NCBI GenBank assembly: GCA_937907325.1
Contig: CALERO010000177.1
Coordinates: 1 to 29,432, forward strand
Source: UBA4716 sp002438865
GTDB taxonomy: Bacteria > Bacillota > Clostridia > UBA1381
DNA: 29,432 nt
Direction: 5' to 3'
Part shown: piece after piece, positions 9,478 through 16,411 of the stretch
How positions within the stretch are numbered: the first letter of the stretch is position 1
How the letters are laid out: each line of letters opens with the position of its first letter
Notes under the pieces: model-generated
Told to the model about the DNA's origin: nothing
The model's database searches: none
The model's input: the letters and a program-made list of their open reading frames with translations, nothing else
Translations under genes and position numbers: made by a program

Positions 9478-11368
9478 CTAAAAACCACTCCTTAGTTAAA
9501 ATGTTGTATCAAACTAGCATCGTATTTCATAATTAATATTGCATCAGCAATATCAATCTCTCCATCTTGATTTACATCGCCCAACATTTTTAATGTTTGG
9601 TCAATTACAGTTACTCCTGCATCATGCTTCATTATTAAAATCGCATCAGCTATATCTACCTCTCCGTCACCGTTGACATCACCTGATACGCCCTCTTGTT
9701 GTTCTTCATTCATGTAAATATTAAAAACCGCGCTTCGCGAAATTTCATTATACATATAGCGAATCTCAACCGTTCTTATTCTATTGTCTTCCAATAAGTC
9801 ATCGCTGACAAATACATCATAGTCATCAATAATAGCAGATGTACCATTATCATATGTAGCTTTTACGGTTAAGCCGGTAAGATCTATTTCATCTCCGGTA
9901 TTATATACTGTCTTATTCGGCAGAGAAACTATCTCTATTTGCGTAGGACTTTTGCTCCTTACATTGACCGTAAAGGCAGTTTCATATCCTCCAAAGCTTA
10001 CATTGACCGTTTTAAGCCCCGGTGATGAATCATATCCTGTTATTCCGCACGAGCCTGTCACATCTTGCGTTGATGCGTCATCATATCTTGCCGTCACCGA
10101 CAAACCTGCTGTATCAAGCCATTCTCCCTCAAGGTACTCTGTCTTACTCGGGGTCGATGATATGTATATATCTTGGAGCACAGGCGGATTCGTTGCGAAA
10201 TTCAATTGTACCTGCGTTTTAGCTTTGATTGTACCCTTTAAACTTCCTGCTTGTACACCGTTATAAGTATGCCGTGACATTGCCGTTGGATTTTTTATTT
10301 CATATGTACTTCCATATGGCACTTTTTTATAGAAATCCTGCACTTTCTTTGTCGTTTCTCCATTTACCACTATATCAACATATCCATATCCTGAAAGATT
10401 TCCGTTGTATGCGCCGTCAAGATAACCATTCAAATCCAAATAATAGTAATCTATTTCTATCCAGCCAAGCTTCCAATATCCCTTATGCGCACCCCTGTTG
10501 CAGTAATATAAGATTTCTGTCATGCTGCCGGACTGTGCTATGGTATAGTATTCATCTCCTTTATCAAGCTGCCAGTTTCTTCCTTTATCGTCCTTTTTGG
10601 ATGCTGTTGGATATACTTTGTAATTTTTTAATGCTTTTAACTTGTAAACTGAATAATCATCACTGTATTTTGTTATCATATCAGTAATATTTATGGTTTT
10701 TGTTTTTGTATTACCACCGCTGAAAACATCATCGTTGCCGCTCGGATATTTCACTGTACACTTCCCCGATGTTTTATTGACACTGCTGATAATGCAAATA
10801 TCATCCTTGGAAATATATGCATTACTGCCAAAATCAATTTTCTTTGGAGCCATTGCAACTATGTTTTTGTCCTTGAAAAAGCCTTTTGCTACTGCCAACG
10901 GAACAGTTTCAGACACCGGATCGGTTTCCGGTGTGGGTTTCACTATATCCTTAAGGTCATTCTTGTCGATCCATCCAAGCTTGTAGCCGCCTTTCACGGG
11001 ATAAATCAGCTGATACATATTGCCTGTTTGACCGACCACGGTACAAGCGTCATTAACAGACAGCGAACCGTATCTGTCCTTTTTATCCGAGTGCGTATAT
11101 GTCGTATACGCTTTTTCTGCCTTATATGATGACACACTTACCGGATTTGGAGTAAAATCCTTGAATTTTGCATAAGCATCCCGTTTGCCATTGCTTGTCG
11201 GATATGTCACAGAACATAAGCCGTTTGTATATACTGCATCAATAGTGCAGGCGTCTCCGGCACTGATATAATGGCCGCTGTCTTGATTTCCCGAGCTGTA
11301 GTACACATTCATTTTTTTGTATGCAACACATGATATTGGTGTTTTATATGTAGAATCTTTACTTAAAT
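7252..11368. repeat. Near-identical module blocks shared by the CHAP-like and lysozyme genes
   Basis: Two blocks recur in direct orientation. Positions 7252-7663 match 9813-10224 (two Big_3 domains) and 8404-8846 match 10926-11368 (SH3-like modules), with only scattered base changes. A third related block, the ricin module, links 4152-4600 with 6691-7139 in the next pair of genes. The regions between the blocks have diverged much more. The pattern suggests module swapping or gene conversion among neighbours. Confidence 0.85.
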
Positions 11369-11945
11369 CATCTTTCGATACCGGATTAACTTCATCGCCC
11401 GATAAGAAAAGAGCAGCCTCTTTTTTTCTACGGTTTGTTAATCCTGTGTTTACTTTACCTCCTGCTTTATTCCAATTTCCGAATGCAGTTTTAATCGCAC
11501 TATCAGAATAATTTGATACTCCATTGATTAAATAAGTTTTTAACTGAAATGTGGGGTAATTCTTTGATTCCCATACATTTCCCAAATTATATGTGAAACT
11601 TACCAAAGCATCAAATTGATTCTGATTAACTTTAATGCTGTATTTATTTAAAAAGCGATTAACAAATCCCTGATACGTTTCGACTTGTTTCTTTAACAGT
11701 CTTTCCGCTTCAGCCCTACTGATGCCGTTTGGGTACTCACCATAATATGTTTTTGAACCATATCCAACGCTCCATTGTCCGTAATCATAATACTGTTCTT
11801 CGGAGAAACCTTCGGCCTTTTTAATAAAATTTAATCCATTACTGCTCAAAACTAAGCTGTCAGCCATTACAACATTAGCATTAAAAGATATCATCGAAAT
11901 AATTATCGTTATTGCAGTAATAACAGAAATAAATCTTTTCTGCAA
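9492..11945 (-). CDS. Secreted GH24 lysozyme with SH3-like repeats, Big_3 and dockerin
   Basis: An 817-aa secreted muramidase. The start is TTG at 11945 after a GGGGGGAG; the signal peptide ends near residue 29. The GH24 (T4-type) lysozyme domain spans about 32-185: catalytic E45 in KKAEGF, D54 in YYDYG, S59 in place of the usual Thr before GYG, then NQFDALVSFTYNLG and GLTNRRKKEAALFL. It should hydrolyse the MurNAc-GlcNAc backbone. SH3-like modules (about 193-520), a beta domain, two Big_3 domains (about 592-745) and a type I dockerin (about 752-817) follow. GH24 enzymes are usually cytoplasmic phage endolysins that need a holin; this one has a Sec signal and a dockerin, so it has been recruited for secretion and complex assembly. 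Long blocks match the CHAP-like protein at the DNA level. Confidence 0.9.
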   Translation of the reverse strand: MQKRFISVITAITIIISMISFNANVVMADSLVLSSNGLNFIKKAEGFSEEQYYDYGQWSVGYGSKTYYGEYPNGISRAEAERLLKKQVETYQGFVNRFLNKYSIKVNQNQFDALVSFTYNLGNVWESKNYPTFQLKTYLINGVSNYSDSAIKTAFGNWNKAGGKVNTGLTNRRKKEAALFLSGDEVNPVSKDDLSKDSTYKTPISCVAYKKMNVYYSSGNQDSGHYISAGDACTIDAVYTNGLCSVTYPTSNGKRDAYAKFKDFTPNPVSVSSYKAEKAYTTYTHSDKKDRYGSLSVNDACTVVGQTGNMYQLIYPVKGGYKLGWIDKNDLKDIVKPTPETDPVSETVPLAVAKGFFKDKNIVAMAPKKIDFGSNAYISKDDICIISSVNKTSGKCTVKYPSGNDDVFSGGNTKTKTINITDMITKYSDDYSVYKLKALKNYKVYPTASKKDDKGRNWQLDKGDEYYTIAQSGSMTEILYYCNRGAHKGYWKLGWIEIDYYYLDLNGYLDGAYNGNLSGYGYVDIVVNGETTKKVQDFYKKVPYGSTYEIKNPTAMSRHTYNGVQAGSLKGTIKAKTQVQLNFATNPPVLQDIYISSTPSKTEYLEGEWLDTAGLSVTARYDDASTQDVTGSCGITGYDSSPGLKTVNVSFGGYETAFTVNVRSKSPTQIEIVSLPNKTVYNTGDEIDLTGLTVKATYDNGTSAIIDDYDVFVSDDLLEDNRIRTVEIRYMYNEISRSAVFNIYMNEEQQEGVSGDVNGDGEVDIADAILIMKHDAGVTVIDQTLKMLGDVNQDGEIDIADAILIMKYDASLIQHFN

Positions 11946-11957
11946 ATTTCTCCCCCC

Positions 11958-13409
11958 TTAGTTCAAATCTTCATTACTTACCCAGCCGATTTTCCAATGC
12001 GTCGCATGCGCTCCGGTGCTGCAATAGTACAATACTACTTTGGATTCACCGGTTTGATTTATTATATAATAAACATCTCCGGGATCAAGACTCCAGTTTG
12101 TCCCGTTTGACGTCATTGCACTTGTAGGATAAACCTTTATTGTTTTATCCGTCTTACCGCGAACTGTTTCTTCTCCCGACAGATAGCCTAAAATATAAGA
12201 CAGCTTAATGGTTGCCTCCTTTGTTTTTTGACCGGTGGTAAACACATTACTGCCGCCGCTCGGATAAGTGACCTCACATAAAGCATTTTCAGTATCAACC
12301 GAATTAATCAAGCATATATCCCCCTGCGATATGTACTGTGCTTTTCCATTTTCATCATTAGGTAAATCAATTCTCTGCGGTGCCATAAAAACAATTGATT
12401 TATTCTCCAAAATACTATAATCACCATCAACTTGCCCATTATCATATTGGTCATTTATTAATCTGTTTATCGCATTCTTTAACCTTTCCATATCTATGTC
12501 ATCGGGTGATGTAAATTCAACTAACATTGCAAGCGCCCCCTGTTGATGCGCCCAATTTGAAAAATAACCGTTTGCATTTGTTGAGGTAAACGCATGAGTA
12601 ATTCTAAGTCCCAATTCTTCTTTAAACGGCGCACATAATTCAATGTCCCCGATCAGTGAGCTTTCCCACCCGTGAAAATCAATAACGATATCGGGTTCGT
12701 ACTGAGTGCATAAATCTCTCAGCGCTCTTGATTCCGCCGCGGAAAATGCGGATTGAGTATAATTTCTTACCGTTGAAAACGGTTTATAATTCGCATCAAA
12801 ATCACGGTTTAAATCAATGCCTTTTGCATTGCATCTTCCAAATCCGTTATTGGTTGTCCCATCAATCAACCCATCGGGGTTTGCCGATGGTATAATCAAA
12901 AGTCGTGTATTATTTAAATCTTCCACATTAGAATAATATTTTATTAATTCATTGGCAGTATCAACCAAATTCTGTCCGTCATGAGCATATGAATCTTCAA
13001 ATCCATGTATCTCAAACTCAAGTAAAATAGTTTTTGAATAGTTCTCGGGTTCAATAGAATAACAAACCAAGTCACGTCCTAATTCTGACTTTCCATATGT
13101 AAAAGATGAAATATTTATAGCAGATTCATCCAGAAAATCAACATCATATCCTGCATCATATTTCATAATCAAAATTGCGTCCGCTATGTCTGTTTCTCCA
13201 TCTTGATTTACATCGCCATATTTCAATTTATCTTGATTTAATGTAATCATTCCCGCATCATGTTTCATAATTATAATGGCATCTGTCACATCTACCTCAC
13301 TATCTCCATTTACATCTCCGTATAAAGAGGTTGCATACGTAATTGCAGTAAGATTTATTGAGCAACAAATACTCAAAAACAGTGCGCTTATTTTTTGTGT
13401 TTTTCTCAT
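11958..13409 (-). CDS. Secreted M14 zinc carboxypeptidase with N-terminal dockerin
   Basis: A 483-aa secreted enzyme. The signal peptide (1-27) is followed directly by the dockerin (about 29-88), so the dockerin is N-terminal here and C-terminal in the other three enzymes. The M14 domain spans about 95-325: zinc ligands H135 and E138 (EIHGFED) and H246 (DFHGW), substrate residues in NPDG (177-180) and NRDF (201-204), and catalytic E298 in MLVEF. Two SH3-like modules related to those of the lysozyme and CHAP-like proteins end the chain (about 332-483). M14 members of this kind trim peptides from cell-wall stems (gamma-D-Glu-diaminopimelate type), which fits the neighbours, but dietary-protein cleavage cannot be excluded by sequence. 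It is the first enzyme gene after the regulator, with a 16-bp gap. Confidence 0.87.
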   Translation of the reverse strand: MRKTQKISALFLSICCSINLTAITYATSLYGDVNGDSEVDVTDAIIIMKHDAGMITLNQDKLKYGDVNQDGETDIADAILIMKYDAGYDVDFLDESAINISSFTYGKSELGRDLVCYSIEPENYSKTILLEFEIHGFEDSYAHDGQNLVDTANELIKYYSNVEDLNNTRLLIIPSANPDGLIDGTTNNGFGRCNAKGIDLNRDFDANYKPFSTVRNYTQSAFSAAESRALRDLCTQYEPDIVIDFHGWESSLIGDIELCAPFKEELGLRITHAFTSTNANGYFSNWAHQQGALAMLVEFTSPDDIDMERLKNAINRLINDQYDNGQVDGDYSILENKSIVFMAPQRIDLPNDENGKAQYISQGDICLINSVDTENALCEVTYPSGGSNVFTTGQKTKEATIKLSYILGYLSGEETVRGKTDKTIKVYPTSAMTSNGTNWSLDPGDVYYIINQTGESKVVLYYCSTGAHATHWKIGWVSNEDLN

Positions 13410-13425
13410 TTATTATTCCACCTTA

Positions 13426-14841
13426 TTAATTTATTTTACGTATCATTTTTTCAATTATTTCTCTGCTCTCACTCTCACTGTAACAACACTTTTCCCATAA
13501 TACCTTATTATAAAAATCAGTCAGAATGCCCGCCATTCGTTTGTCGGTAAGCTCCGCCATCGTACTTCCTTCCCACCAACCCCAAATCGGGTCATATATA
13601 ATGATGTTTTTATCACCGAAAACTATAAACTCAGTATCATATATCTGATAATCCTTTTTGAGAATTTTAAAACTAATTCCCTCTTTACTAAGGATATAAT
13701 TTAACGTTGCCTTACATTCATCTACCGTTAATCCTCCCAGCAGTCTGAAATAATCTCCGGTCTTTCCGTTCTTAAAGAAGCTTTTCAGCCCATCAAGCGT
13801 AAATATCATTTTTCTCGGCAATACTGTGTTTTTTATAAATTCCGCACGGGATTTGAGCAAATCAACAACAGGTTTTATGTACGGATGCTCCTTTCCCAAG
13901 CCTATATAATTGCAATCCTCAAACACCCGCACCTGAATCTCAAACGGAATAAACATATACTGCGGCGTCGAATTAATTTGTATAGCCGGCATTGAATCAT
14001 AATAAGCCATTACTTGCAGCATTTCCAACAGCTGTTCTGATTTCATCGGTTCACTGCGCATTGGATTTGAATGTTCTTTGAGCAGATTTTGTCTGTAAAG
14101 TAAATGATTATAAAACGGCTCCGCTATCTCTGTATCACTGTAATAGAATTTATTTGCCGTATAAAATTCTATTAAACGCATATATCTTTTACCTTTGCTT
14201 TTTGTCAAAATTATAATTTTCTTTTCTAAAGCAAACCTATGTCTGACTTCATATGCATTATATTCCAAATACGTAGAAAGTTTCATTAATGCCAACAATT
14301 GTTTACCTTTTGCCTCAATCCCCTCATCAAATTTAAAAAACTGATTAATTGTTGGAGAAAATTTTTTCTTTGCCGTTTCATGAATGACTTTATCCAAAGC
14401 AAACACCAGTTCATTCGAAATAACATCTTCAATTATAACCAAGCTTTCTCTGTTTAAGCATATATCGAATAATTCATCAAAAGACACCTTTTCTTCTTTT
14501 ATTTCCGAATTGTATGCAGTACATATATTTTTTGGTTTTGTAACGTTATGGTTCTTTTCAAATAACATCAAAAGATTATCCCTTGCAGTTTTTTGAGCAG
14601 GAGATAATGAATCATTCATTAAAATTCGATTCATGCATGCTTTTTCATCATCGGTAAGATCAATAACCTTTGTTAAATTCTCTGCAAATTTTACAACCGT
14701 TTTTTGACTTGTTTCATTATTCAAAAGCCTTATTATTGCCGTTTTGCTTTTATTACCCGTAAGCTCTGCAAGCTTTAATATTGTAAGTTCTCTTGAAGAT
14801 ATTATTTGTCTTAAAAAATCTCCGAAAGTATTGTATTCCAT
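13426..14841 (-). CDS. Large HTH regulator heading the dockerin operon
   Basis: A 471-aa cytoplasmic protein with no signal peptide or membrane segment. The N-terminus (about 1-60, FLRQIISSRELTILKLAELTGNKSKTAIIRLLNNE) looks like an XRE/Cro-type helix-turn-helix. The remaining roughly 400 residues are not a family I recognise; they are mixed alpha/beta with aromatic stretches such as DPIWGWWEGST near the end. The start at 14841 (MEYNTFGDF) is preferred to an upstream TTG in frame. A TTGAAA-17-TAAAAT promoter lies 26-33 bp before it, and the invertible segment lies beyond that. The gene leads the operon and ends 16 bp before the M14 gene, so it probably controls expression of the secreted enzymes, possibly by sensing a ligand through the long C-terminal part. 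Activator or repressor cannot be told. Confidence 0.7.
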   Translation of the reverse strand: MEYNTFGDFLRQIISSRELTILKLAELTGNKSKTAIIRLLNNETSQKTVVKFAENLTKVIDLTDDEKACMNRILMNDSLSPAQKTARDNLLMLFEKNHNVTKPKNICTAYNSEIKEEKVSFDELFDICLNRESLVIIEDVISNELVFALDKVIHETAKKKFSPTINQFFKFDEGIEAKGKQLLALMKLSTYLEYNAYEVRHRFALEKKIIILTKSKGKRYMRLIEFYTANKFYYSDTEIAEPFYNHLLYRQNLLKEHSNPMRSEPMKSEQLLEMLQVMAYYDSMPAIQINSTPQYMFIPFEIQVRVFEDCNYIGLGKEHPYIKPVVDLLKSRAEFIKNTVLPRKMIFTLDGLKSFFKNGKTGDYFRLLGGLTVDECKATLNYILSKEGISFKILKKDYQIYDTEFIVFGDKNIIIYDPIWGWWEGSTMAELTDKRMAGILTDFYNKVLWEKCCYSESESREIIEKMIRKIN

Positions 14842-14873
14842 ACCACAATTCCCCAATAATATTTTTTATATAT

Positions 14874-14902
14874 ATTTTATCATATGGCCCTAAATTTTTC
14901 AA
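14874..14902 (-). promoter_or_regulatory. Candidate local promoter of the regulator/operon
   Basis: On the minus strand TTGAAA (14902-14897) and TAAAAT (14879-14874) are separated by 17 bp. Transcription would start near 14867, giving a 26-nt leader before the ATG at 14841. It lies outside the inverted repeats, so it would not flip. It is weaker than the invertible promoter and may supply basal regulator expression. Confidence 0.5.
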
Positions 14903-14960
14903 GCAACGGTCACAGTGCAGTATTTTGTGTCTTCGCGGCTCTGTTTCTCTATTCACTTCA

Positions 14961-14981
14961 ACATAATCCGTATTATGTCGT
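14961..14981 (+). repeat. Inner inverted repeat of the switch (IRL)
   Basis: A 21-bp sequence identical to the reverse complement of 15200-15220. It is itself a near palindrome: ACATAA, a 6-bp spacer TCCGTA (14967-14972), then TTATGTCGT. The TTATGT half matches the conserved half-site of XerD-type tyrosine recombinases, so this looks like a recombination core. Confidence 0.85.
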
Positions 14982-15040
14982 TATCATAAAGTGAAGTCAG
15001 CACTGACATTAATACCGTTATATGATATATTGTACGCAAT

Positions 15041-15074
15041 AAAAACCAATGTTGCTGATTTTACTGCATTGGTT
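15041..15074 (-). terminator. Terminator inside the invertible segment
   Basis: AACCAATG (15044-15051) pairs with CATTGGTT (15067-15074). Read on the minus strand, the stem is followed by TTTTTATT; on the plus strand no T tract follows. It would stop leftward transcription coming from the recombinase gene and so shield the operon in the present orientation. Confidence 0.6.
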
Positions 15075-15135
15075 AATTTCTCCATGTCTTTTTTTGTCGT
15101 TTTTAACGAAAAAATTCTTACACAAGCGCAAATTA

Positions 15136-15164
15136 TTGACATATAAAAACATTTCTGATATAAT
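15136..15164 (+). promoter_or_regulatory. Consensus promoter within the invertible segment
   Basis: TTGACA (15136-15141), 17 bp, TATAAT (15159-15164): a perfect housekeeping sigma promoter, with AT-rich DNA upstream. No plus-strand gene follows it; it reads across the outer repeat into the antisense strand of the recombinase gene. A perfect promoter with no gene is what an inverted-OFF switch should look like. Confidence 0.8.
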
Positions 15165-15199
15165 GATAGGTGTGAAATTAGGTTAATTGTATTTATAAT

Positions 15200-15220
15200 A
15201 CGACATAATACGGATTATGT
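15200..15220 (-). repeat. Outer inverted repeat of the switch (IRR), next to the recombinase gene
   Basis: The inverted copy of 14961-14981. Here the palindrome is longer: TACGACATAA, spacer TACGGA (15209-15214), TTATGTCGTA, arms of 10 bp with perfect dyad symmetry. The spacer is the exact reverse complement of that at 14967-14972, so recombination between the two sites inverts the DNA between them. The stop codon of the recombinase gene is 5 bp away. Confidence 0.85.
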
Positions 15221-15224
15221 CGTA

Positions 15225-16055
15225 TCAGTACCGCAAGAGGTGCATTTTTTCTATTTGCATAAGGTGAATTTCACCGGTTTCCATCGTATAAATTCTCGTT
15301 GTTTCTACGCTTGAATGTCCCAGAATATCTGCAAGGCGAACTATGTCTTTTTCCAAACTGTAATATGTACGGGCAAAAAGATGGCGGAGGTTATGTGGAA
15401 ATACTTTGTTTTTTGATACATTTGCATCTTCACAAAGCTTTTTCATATCCGCCCATATATTACTTCTGTCAATCGGTCGCCCTGTTTTGGTTACAAATAC
15501 GCTTCCGGTCGATATTTTATGTCTTTTTATATACTCCTTCAGCATCCTGCAAAGCTGTTTCGGTAAAAACACCGTTCTCATTTTGCCCTTGCAATTAATT
15601 GTTGCTCTGCCTGTATGAACCGCATTGACCGTTATGTAGCATAATTCGCTGACCCTTATCCCGGTTGAGCATATAGTCTGCATGAGATAAAACAGTCTTT
15701 CGTTATTTTTGTTCTTTGCCGCTGTCAGCAGTCTGTCATATTCCGCTTTTGTAAGCTCCTTTTCCTTGTCGGCAAAAATACATCTTTGAATTTTTAATGT
15801 TCTCACCTTGCAGTCGGTTCTGCGTATAAATTCAAAAAATGCATTTAATGATGAAATTATAGAATTGACACTCCTTGGAGCATATAAACCCATTATCCTC
15901 TCTTTGTATTCCAAAACAACTGCTTTGCAAAGTTCTCTTTCCGCAAGCCAGCCTGAAAAAGCAAATACATCTCTGATATACTTTTCAATCGTAGCTTTAG
16001 ATTTTTCCTCATTGATTAAATATGTCTTAAATTCTGAAATTTGTTTATTTGTCAT
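15225..16055 (-). CDS. Tyrosine recombinase, probable invertase of the adjacent promoter
   Basis: A 276-aa integrase of the XerC/XerD type. The start at 16055 (MTNKQ) follows AAAAGGAG by 9 nt; an upstream in-frame start lacks a ribosome binding site. An N-terminal SAM-like core-binding domain spans about 1-90 and the catalytic domain about 105-270. The catalytic set is complete: Arg in STGIRVSEL, Lys in CKGKMR, HNLRH, the GHSS histidine and the nucleophile Tyr in RIYTME. Such enzymes join DNA at short dyad sites. The gene lies against the inverted repeats, which carry a TTATGT half-site of the Xer type, so its likely job is to flip the 260-bp segment. Its own promoter is probably the extended -10 just upstream. 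Chromosome dimer resolution is less likely given the two inverted sites. Confidence 0.9.
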   Translation of the reverse strand: MTNKQISEFKTYLINEEKSKATIEKYIRDVFAFSGWLAERELCKAVVLEYKERIMGLYAPRSVNSIISSLNAFFEFIRRTDCKVRTLKIQRCIFADKEKELTKAEYDRLLTAAKNKNNERLFYLMQTICSTGIRVSELCYITVNAVHTGRATINCKGKMRTVFLPKQLCRMLKEYIKRHKISTGSVFVTKTGRPIDRSNIWADMKKLCEDANVSKNKVFPHNLRHLFARTYYSLEKDIVRLADILGHSSVETTRIYTMETGEIHLMQIEKMHLLRY

Positions 16056-16081
16056 TTTGAACATCTCCTTTTTCAATATAT

Positions 16082-16090
16082 ATTTTACCA
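16082..16090 (-). promoter_or_regulatory. Extended -10 element before the recombinase gene
   Basis: On the minus strand TGG-TAAAAT lies 27 nt before the ATG at 16055. No good -35 sits at the right distance; a TTGACA at 16132-16127 is too far upstream to pair with it. Confidence 0.35.
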
Positions 16091-16171
16091 CTAAATCTTA
16101 AGTTCTCGTTACATTTAAAAGAAAGATGTCAATAATCTGCGTTTTATATAAATCCCCATATAAAAAAACAA

Positions 16172-16217
16172 ACCGAAATCAATATCTTACACATCCGGTA
16201 AGTATACTGATTTCGGT
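16172..16217 (-). terminator. Terminator of the 20-codon gene
   Basis: A long hairpin: 16172-16181 pairs with 16208-16217 (10 bp) and 16186-16190 with 16198-16202 (5 bp). On the minus strand it is followed at once by TTTGTTTTTTT, a strong rho-independent signal. Its first arm lies within the small gene's coding sequence. Confidence 0.8.
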
Positions 16218-16249
16218 CTTTCTGTTATTTGTAAATAAACCCATCGCAT
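16187..16249 (-). CDS. 20-aa peptide with its own promoter and terminator
   Basis: The frame begins MRWVYLQ and ends YLPDV. The ATG at 16249 is 8 nt after a perfect AAAGGAG, and a promoter at 16314-16286 and a terminator overlapping the stop complete a transcription unit of about 120 nt. The peptide is not hydrophobic, so it is not an obvious type I toxin or holin. The coding sequence extends into the terminator stem, so ribosome position could change termination, as in a leader peptide for the recombinase gene downstream. I know no family for it; it could also be a small RNA that happens to be translated. Confidence 0.5.
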   Translation of the reverse strand: MRWVYLQITERPKSVYLPDV

Positions 16250-16285
16250 TGCTATCACTCCTTTCTTCCGCTTTGTCAGTATCAT

Positions 16286-16314
16286 AGTATTGCTCAAATC
16301 TGCGTATAAGTCAA
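16286..16314 (-). promoter_or_regulatory. Promoter of the 20-codon gene
   Basis: Minus strand TTGACT (16314-16309), 17 bp, AATACT (16291-16286). The predicted transcript starts near 16279, about 30 nt before the small ATG. Confidence 0.55.
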
Positions 16315-16342
16315 GGATAATTTTGATATAAAATAATATTTG

Positions 16343-16411
16343 CACATATAAAACAAAAAGCCTCAACCACCGCTTGTTCTAAGCAGCAATTGAGGCAATC
16401 CTTATAATATT
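16343..16411 (+). repeat. Direct repeat, copy 1 (terminator plus gene end)
   Basis: About 69 bp, roughly 90% identical to 20987-21054 in the same orientation. It covers the terminator and the last three codons of the TOTE gene. The pair bounds the ATPase-TOTE cassette. Confidence 0.75.
16360..16396 (-). terminator. Terminator after the TOTE gene
   Basis: On the minus strand a 16-bp stem (with G-U pairs) and a 5-nt loop is followed by TTTTTGTTTT, starting 5 bp past the stop of the TOTE gene. A near copy at 21004-21038 carries a base change that keeps pairing, which supports the stem. Confidence 0.85.

Larger units (their letters stand above)
14961..15220. other. Predicted invertible promoter segment
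   Basis: A 260-bp non-coding segment bounded by perfect 21-bp inverted repeats, lying between a tyrosine recombinase gene and the operon it would control. It contains a consensus promoter pointing right (15136-15164), away from the operon, and a terminator facing left (15041-15074), toward the operon. Flipping about its centre would put the promoter at about 15017-15045 reading left into the regulator gene, with a leader of about 170 nt. The layout matches known phase-variable promoter switches. Present orientation: OFF for this promoter. Confidence 0.8.

Noticed and set aside
9492..13409. Reading the lysozyme and other hydrolases as prophage lysis genes
   Set aside because: They have Sec signal peptides and dockerins, no holin, and sit in an operon with a scaffoldin.
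14753..14956. 67-codon minus-strand frame with a CDRC motif between switch and regulator
   Set aside because: It overlaps the regulator start in another frame, has no ribosome binding site and crosses the local promoter.
14961..15220. Reading the inverted repeats as attachment sites or IS ends
   Set aside because: They enclose only 218 bp of non-coding DNA with a promoter and no transposase; the inverted spacer orientation gives inversion, not excision.
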